A stretch of 64,000 nt of DNA from Margaritifera margaritifera (lineage: Eukaryota; Mollusca; Bivalvia; Unionida; Margaritiferidae). This document shows, piece after piece, positions 58,615 to 64,000 of this stretch. The stretch covers positions 930,001-994,000 of the forward strand of contig JAQPZY010001688.1 in the NCBI GenBank assembly GCA_029931535.1, written 5' to 3'. A program made the position numbers and the translations under genes. A model generated the notes under the pieces. That model was not told the DNA's origin. It ran no database searches and saw only the letters and a list, made by a program, of their open reading frames with translations. The first letter of the stretch is position 1; every line of letters begins with the position of its first letter.

Positions 58615-59838
58615 TAAAAAACTAGAGTCTCTTGAAGGGACTCATGCTCTACTAAGCGAAATGAATTTCCAGAAATTCAAGATAAAACCATTTTTTTCTT
58701 TTAACTGCTGAGTGCTGAAACCATCTCTGATATTCTTCAGCAATAACAAGAGTTTCAAATTAGCTGCTGTGGTGGACATATTGGATGTCAGATTGGTACC
58801 ATATTCATACAGGACAAAGTTGACATCATTAGAGGTCTTTGGTGAAAACCCCAATGTCATAATGATCATCCATTCAGAGGGAGTAGTGACAACAAGATTT
58901 TCAAGACAGCCATCATGGCAGCCATATTGGATGTATGACTGGCACCATTTTCATTTAGGACCAACTAGGTACCATAAGAAGCCCATTGGTGAAAAACCCC
59001 ATGTTCATATAGCCATCCATTTGGGAGGAGTAGATATAACAATATTTTCAAGATAGCCACCATGGTGGCCATATTGAGGGTTAGTCATTTACATTTAGGA
59101 CCAATCAGACACAATGAGAACTCTTCTGATGAAAACCCTATGCTAAAATGACTTTCTATTTAAGAGGAGTAGCTAAAACAAGATTTTCAAGATGACCACA
59201 TACTGGACATCAGAGCAGCACCATTTTTTAATTTAGGGTCAACATAACATCATAAGATGTCTTTTAGTGAAAAATTCATGCTGATACTGTATGACCATTC
59301 ATTCAGGAGAAGTAGTGATAACAAGATTTTCAAGCTGGCCACAGTGGCAGCCATATTTGACAGCAGATCTGCACCATTTTCATTTAGGACTAACTAGATA
59401 TCATAAAAAGTCTTCTGGTGAAACCCAATGTCAATATGACTTTCCGTTCTTTAGTAGTGATAAAATGATTTCCAAGATGGCTGCCATGGCCATCATACTG
59501 GATGTCAGATAAGCACCATTTTCATTCAGGACCAACTCGACATCATATGAAGTCTTTTAGTGAAAACCCCATCTTGATATGACCATCCATTTAGGAGGAG
59601 TAGTGATTAAGATTTTCAAGATGGCCACTGTGGTGGCTATGCTGGATGTCCGAGCAGCACCATTTTCATTTACAACCAACTAGACCATGGGATGAATGTG
59701 TGTGTACAGTTTCACGGCAATCCTCTAAGTAGTTTAGGAGTAGCAATAACAAACTTGTGCTAATCGACAGACAGACAACACACAAAAAACTATCCCATAA
59801 GCCCTTCTGGTCTATGACCAGAGCTAAAAAAAAAAGAT
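58615..59838 (+). mobile_element. Modular repeat family A, longest copy
   Basis: The head hairpin 'gagtctcttgaagggactca' lies at 58625. About seven core units of 130-165 bp follow, sharing 'gattttcaagatggcc' and 'caccattttcatttaggacc'. The tail is 'cccttctggtctatgaccag' plus 'agctaaaaaaaaaa'. Same head and tail as 32490-33018 with a longer core, so copy number of the core unit varies between insertions. Confidence 0.85.
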
Positions 59839-60481
59839 GAAGTAACATAGCTGACATTTAAGTAAACAAGTATAGTTTCCACAGCAAATGGATTGTCTTA
59901 CTAAGAAGTCAACTTGTACCACACACTTATCCATAGTATCAACACCTGCATATACAATAATTATCAGGAAGTAAATTTGATCCAGCAAGAATGATAAAGT
60001 TCTAAAAGAGATAACACTGTAACAGTAAATCATGATTGGTCACATTAGGGACATGGGTCTCAGCTTATATATAAGTTAAAATGGTTCATGATTCAAACCA
60101 GGAAGTAAACTCAACAGGTGCCAGTCAGTTGTTCACAATGCATGGTTATTTTATCTTGAACCAAATTTAATTCACTGTTGTCATACGGGACATGACTCCT
60201 TGAGTATAAGCATTTCATAAAACAGGATGTACTGTCTAGGAAAGTAAAGTCTAGGATGTACATGTACTATTAGAAAAGTCATAAAAGATTGAGATACATG
60301 TACAAGTTGAAGTTCATGTAGAGCTGTGACAAACATAACCAATATTAAACATATTATTCACACAGCTATATGTAATTGATTTTAACAGCCAAGTAAAAAT
60401 TTCAAAATTTCAAACTGAGAAACACTGATGACTTTTCCATTGGAAATCCACACTCCTTATATTACATATTACTCCCTCATC
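59839..60481. other. Unassigned AT-rich DNA
   Basis: No supported feature. Confidence 0.45.
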
Positions 60482-60724
60482 TGGGGGCCCGAGTGGTCTA
60501 AGGCGCTCGCCTTTAGAGATCACTCACATCTCACCTCATTCTGCATGGGATTGAGTCCCAGCTCGACCAGCGTGGTTATGTGAGAAAGCTAACCAGTAGC
60601 TTCCTTTGGATCAGTGGTTCTTCCCATGGTCTTCCCGGGTTCTTTCTCCACCAAATATACTGGCCGCCATGTATAGCCTATCATGTGCTGAAAAATGGCA
60701 TTAAACCCCACAAAACCAAACCAA
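60482..60724 (+). mobile_element. tRNA-derived SINE, family 1, copy 3
   Basis: Head 'gggcccgagtggtctaaggc' with B-box-like 'gggattgagtccc', body as at 27464, tail 'ggcattaaaccccacaaaac'. The target duplication is not clear, so it is older than copy 2. Confidence 0.9.
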
Positions 60725-61510
60725 ACATCCCTTACCCACAGACAGTGAACCACAGGCCATAACCAACAATGCAATACAAAATACATGAGGTGTCTTCCAT
60801 TCTTCTGACCTTTCCTAAGGAGCCAAGCTAGGCGACAGGACAGAGCCAAGAATAATAACCAGTTTGCAGATGGTTACTTTAGGAATCAGATATCTATCAA
60901 ATTTCATATGAATTTCCACCCAATGATTTAGTGCTGTGTTAATGGACAGATGGATGGACACAGTCTAGTAGATGGATTGAGGGTATAACAGATAAATAAA
61001 GAAATGATTTGTAGACAACACAGAAGTGACAATATCAAAGCTAACAGTGAAAACCCTAAACAACCCTTATGCAACTTTTACTATTATTCTGGTAAACATG
61101 TTGTATAACATATTGATTGTACTTAACCAACTTGTCCTTGGCAGATACAGTTGCTAAGGGTGAATAAAGCAAAACTGTTAAAAAAACATTGCATTGTATA
61201 GTACAAGGTACAGATATAATTTTTTGTAATATTGTATATAACACAATAAAATCATGAAACGCTAGCCCCTACTGACTGAGAATAATGTGAGTGTGGGGGG
61301 TACAGAAATTACATTTACACTAAGGCCTTCTTAACCTGGATCCCAATGACAATTTCTAAGAAAAAAGTTCCTCTATTATTTTACAATCCTCTGTCATTGG
61401 TGCTGGGATAAATTTTGGGCTTTTCTGCATTAGCTTTAACTCTCAGCTGATTTGAAACAAAAAAAATCATTTGAAATGTTTGAAAAAAATCATTTGCTCA
61501 GACAAGAAAA
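60725..61510. other. Unassigned AT-rich DNA
   Basis: A stretch near 60870-60985 ('caaatttcatatgaatttcc', 'atggacagatggatggacac') resembles a repeat tail. No gene seen. Confidence 0.45.
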
Positions 61511-61752
61511 ATGTAGTTTTTTTGGGGGGGGGAGGACTAATTTTAATTATGCAATACTTACCTGTCACTATTGTGTAGCTTTTTCTTTTCGTGTTGAAAA
61601 ACCTCGTCTATTCAATGTGAATACAACCTCCCACAGAGTGGAGAATTTGTCAATAAGACACTGTCCATTCATGAACCGTGCAGAACAGTAATCTTTTTCA
61701 TAGACGATGATTATGCCAGGACATCAGAGCAGGTTGGGAGGAGGGCGTTCAG
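61511..61752 (-). repeat. DIRS copy 2 right inverted terminal repeat
   Basis: Inverse of 19575-19829 with many substitutions. Contains 'ttttaattatgcaatactta' and 'cctcccacagagtggagaa'. Confidence 0.88.
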
Positions 61753-61852
61753 CAATAGTGACGGGTAAGTATTGCATAATTAAAATTAGTTTCACCATTC
61801 CAAAACTATATTTTAATAGCAGCAATATCTTACCTGTCGCTATTATGTAGCT
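61753..61852 (+). repeat. DIRS copy 2 internal complementary region
   Basis: 'gtattgcataattaaaatta' (right-end inverse) is joined at 61805-61812 to 'ttttaatagcagcaatatct' (left-end sequence), the same junction as in copy 1. Confidence 0.88.
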
Positions 61853-62019
61853 GAATTATCAGTTAGGTGGGTAGGCTGATGTGTTAAACTGATAAAATAA
61901 AAAAAAATGGAATGTACTCCCCATTTGTGGGGGAGATCCACTTTACAGAATGTTGGTGTCCCTCTGGGCCACATGTTGTGCCACAACAATGGGTCCCAGA
62001 GAAAAAATGCCTGCGCTTT

Positions 62020-63132
62020 GTTGTCCCTACGAGCGGAGGTAGAAGGAGAAGGTAGTATGGGATCGCCAAAATGCTGCTTTCATGACATCCTCCAATGAAG
62101 AATGATTAACATAGGCTCATGAGGCAGTGACGGCTCAAACTTCATGGGTTTTTAGTTTCATAAAAGAAAGGTCTCTATCAGTAAGGAAAGGTCTCTATCG
62201 GTAAGGAATTGATAAGCTCTTTTGATTGTGTTGACAATCCGCTATGAAATAGTGTAAGCCGAAATATCAATGGAGCCCTATAGAAAGATAGAAACACAGT
62301 GCCCTAACTGGGCATAAAAACCTATCTTGATCATCCCCAGCACAGATACAACTGAGACTGGGGATCTCGATATGTACTGGGGCTACCGAAGGTAACTGAT
62401 TTTTGGCTAAAATTCTTGGTTGACAAAGGAGATAAAAGGATTCGTAATTCCCATTAAACCAATGACAGCCAGTGTCAATAGACAAGGCATGAATCTCACT
62501 CCGTCTTCTTGCAGACACCAAGGTGACTAAAAACAGTCTTGAGTGTTACATGTAGGTCCTGAAAGGAAGCCTAACTCAATGGTTCATAGGGGGTTTTGGT
62601 TAAAGACCATAAAACACAAGACAGATTCCATCTGGGCATAAGAGAGCAGGAAACAGGTCTCTGCAGCTCAAAATTCTTAATGAGATCAGCAAAGTGCGAA
62701 TCCGAATCGATTGCTGTGCCCTGAGAGAATGTGCCCTGAATGCGTATGTTGGAAATGGCAGCTCTATAGCCCTGGATAGTCAATACTGAACATCTTTTGG
62801 TCCCAAAAGGCAACAAAAGGAAATCAGCAATGAAGTTATAGAGGGACAGCTAGGATCAACATGTTTCCTACTGCACCAACCATAGAAGATTCTCCATCTG
62901 GAATCATAGACCTTGGATGTAGAAAATCTCCTAGCCTGAATGATGCAACTGGCAACCCAACCCGAAAACTTGTTCTGGTGGTTAGATTGCTCGAGATGAG
63001 CCAATCGAGAAGGTGGAGAGTGTGAGGGCTGTTGTGTAGGAGGGAGCCCCTGTGTTGTGACAGAAGATCCCTCCTGTGAGGTAGAGACTTGGGTTGATCT
63101 ATCAACAGGTCTAAAAGATCACTGAACCACAA
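62020..63132 (-). pseudogene. DIRS tyrosine recombinase, copy 2, inactivated
   Basis: Read on the minus strand: LLDLLIDQPKSLPHRRDLLS and HNSPHTLHLLDWLISS (63000-63130), then NKFSGWVASCIIQARRFSTS and KVYDSRWRIFYGWCSRK (about 62860-62980), then GYRAAISNIRIQGTFSQG and RPVSCSLMPRWNLSCVLWS. The first Arg block is SARRRSEIHALSIDTG (about 62455-62521). The second block reads THEV-stop-AVTAS-stop-AYVNH, so the Arg of HxxR is TGA (62135-62137 on the plus strand). SLEDVMKAAFWRSHTTF is intact near 62040-62100. Confidence 0.87.
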
Positions 63133-64000
63133 TCATTGGGACCACAGTGAGGCTATGAGAATGGAAGTTCTTACTTTTTGTAGAACTTGATGTAGCAGTC
63201 GGAACGGTGGTAAGGCATACACGAACAGATGATCCCACTGGAAACTGAATGCATCCACTGCACATGCTTTCTGGTCAAGGACTGGAGAAATGTAAAAGGG
63301 AAGTCTGTTGCTGAGCCTAGTCGCAAACAAGTCCACCAGAGGCTTTCCCCATAATGAGAAAAGGGATTCTATTATTGAGCAGTGGAGACCATTCCATGAA
63401 GACTATTTTGCATGATCTGGACTGATTGTCCACTAATATGTTCTTCTTTCCAAGAATGTGGTGAACTCAGAGGGTGATGTTCTCTGAGGTGGCCAGTGGA
63501 TGAGGTTCCAGACCTCCATACAAAGAGAAGGGGCATATTTCAGTTGTTGAAATACTGGCAAATCGGGGTTCCCAGTAATTGAAGGATTGCGGTGACTACC
63601 CCCATAAATAACTCAGGTGAAGACTCTGGATGTGTAAGCGATTCCAAACAGCTGAACCCGGAATTGCAAAACCAGAGGTATTTGCGATGTGGAGGAAATA
63701 TCTGGATGTGCAAATAGGTATCCTGAAGGTCAATGGAGACCGCCCAATCTGATGGATGAATTGCATTCCATATAGAGGTGGTCTCCACCCTGAAAGGTTC
63801 CTCCAGAAGAAACTGGTTTAAAGGGAATAGATCAATTATGATATGAAATGTGGGGGACTGATCATTCAGGACCCTCGAGACTGCCCCAGGTTGTGCACCT
63901 CTTCCCTTAATTTCACCAGATTGAACTGGTAAAAGAACATGGGGATCCTTGACAGAGGGAATTGTTCCCAAAACTGAAGTTGGTAACCCTCGCTCACAAG
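63133..64000 (-). pseudogene. DIRS RT/RNase H, copy 2, deleted
   Basis: From the window edge inward: NDQSPTFH, IIDLFPLNQFLLEEPFRVET and WAVSIDLQDTYLHIQI keep the first RT catalytic Asp block that copy 1 has lost. The frame then reaches CQYFNN and a stop at about 63540, where the YxDD site should be. The sequence jumps from there to VWNLIHW, so the second RT catalytic pair, the connection and the RNase H active-site residues are gone. It resumes as VDLFATRLSNRLPFYISP (63290-63340). Confidence 0.82.

Larger units (their letters stand above)
61511..64000 (-). mobile_element. DIRS1-type retrotransposon, copy 2 (cut by window end)
   Basis: Same family as copy 1, inverted. From the plus-strand left it shows the right terminal repeat, the ICR, the tyrosine recombinase, and RNase H/RT remnants running off the window. 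The end is set at ATGTAG (61511) by comparison with copy 1. It is more decayed, with many stops and a large deletion joining RT to RNase H. Confidence 0.9.

Overview
This window is animal nuclear DNA made almost entirely of repeats. I found no intact host gene, rRNA or genuine tRNA gene. It is AT-rich with little coding potential. It is dominated by mobile-element remnants, tandem arrays and microsatellites. tRNA-derived SINEs with a GCGTTAAAC-type 3' end, modular repeats resembling the bivalve 'pearl' elements (constant head, 130-165 bp tandem core, hairpin tail), DIRS retrotransposons and several hAT relics together suggest a marine spiralian, most likely a mollusc. That assignment is inference.

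Layout. 1-2.5 kb: a pogo/Tigger-like transposase fragment interrupted by a hAT element with an exact 8-bp target duplication, then a 38-bp minisatellite. 3.8-12.1 kb: modular repeats, a short hAT MITE, a long TATG microsatellite, a foldback family whose end has become a 53-bp satellite, and the first copy of a palindromic family called P here. 12.3-13.1 kb: a 33-bp minisatellite open on both strands. 13.3-19.8 kb: a nearly full-length but dead DIRS1-type retrotransposon with inverted terminal repeats, an internal complementary region, gag-like ORF, RT/RNase H and tyrosine recombinase. 21.1-22.5 kb: a 70-bp satellite related to the foldback family. 22.9-27.7 kb: SINEs, a hAT transposase C-terminus and a modular repeat rich in nuclear-receptor half-sites. 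28-33 kb: mostly unassigned AT-rich DNA with microsatellites. 33-35.2 kb: a second hAT deletion derivative and a MITE, both inserted in a 68-bp array. 35.9-39.4 kb: a 42-bp satellite carrying three pieces of a terminal-inverted-repeat element with a conserved 68-codon ORF. 40-46 kb: more minisatellites and a third hAT copy. 46.8-55.2 kb: seven P copies, a second SINE family, a candidate MITE and a 100-bp TA tract. 55-60 kb: modular repeats, one set carrying estrogen-response-element-like palindromes. 61.5-64 kb: a second DIRS copy on the minus strand, cut by the window edge.

How the parts relate. The window records nested insertion (hAT into pogo, hAT and MITE into one satellite, a TIR element into another satellite) and conversion of element ends into tandem arrays. 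The two DIRS copies have lost their RT in different ways. The Arg of the recombinase HxxR motif is lost in both copies, in the two ways expected from deamination of one CGA codon on opposite strands.

The most unusual items are the P family (outer stem plus two near-perfect hairpins, nine copies), the 42-bp satellite with its ORF-bearing TIR element, and the dispersed repeats that carry perfect hormone-receptor palindromes.
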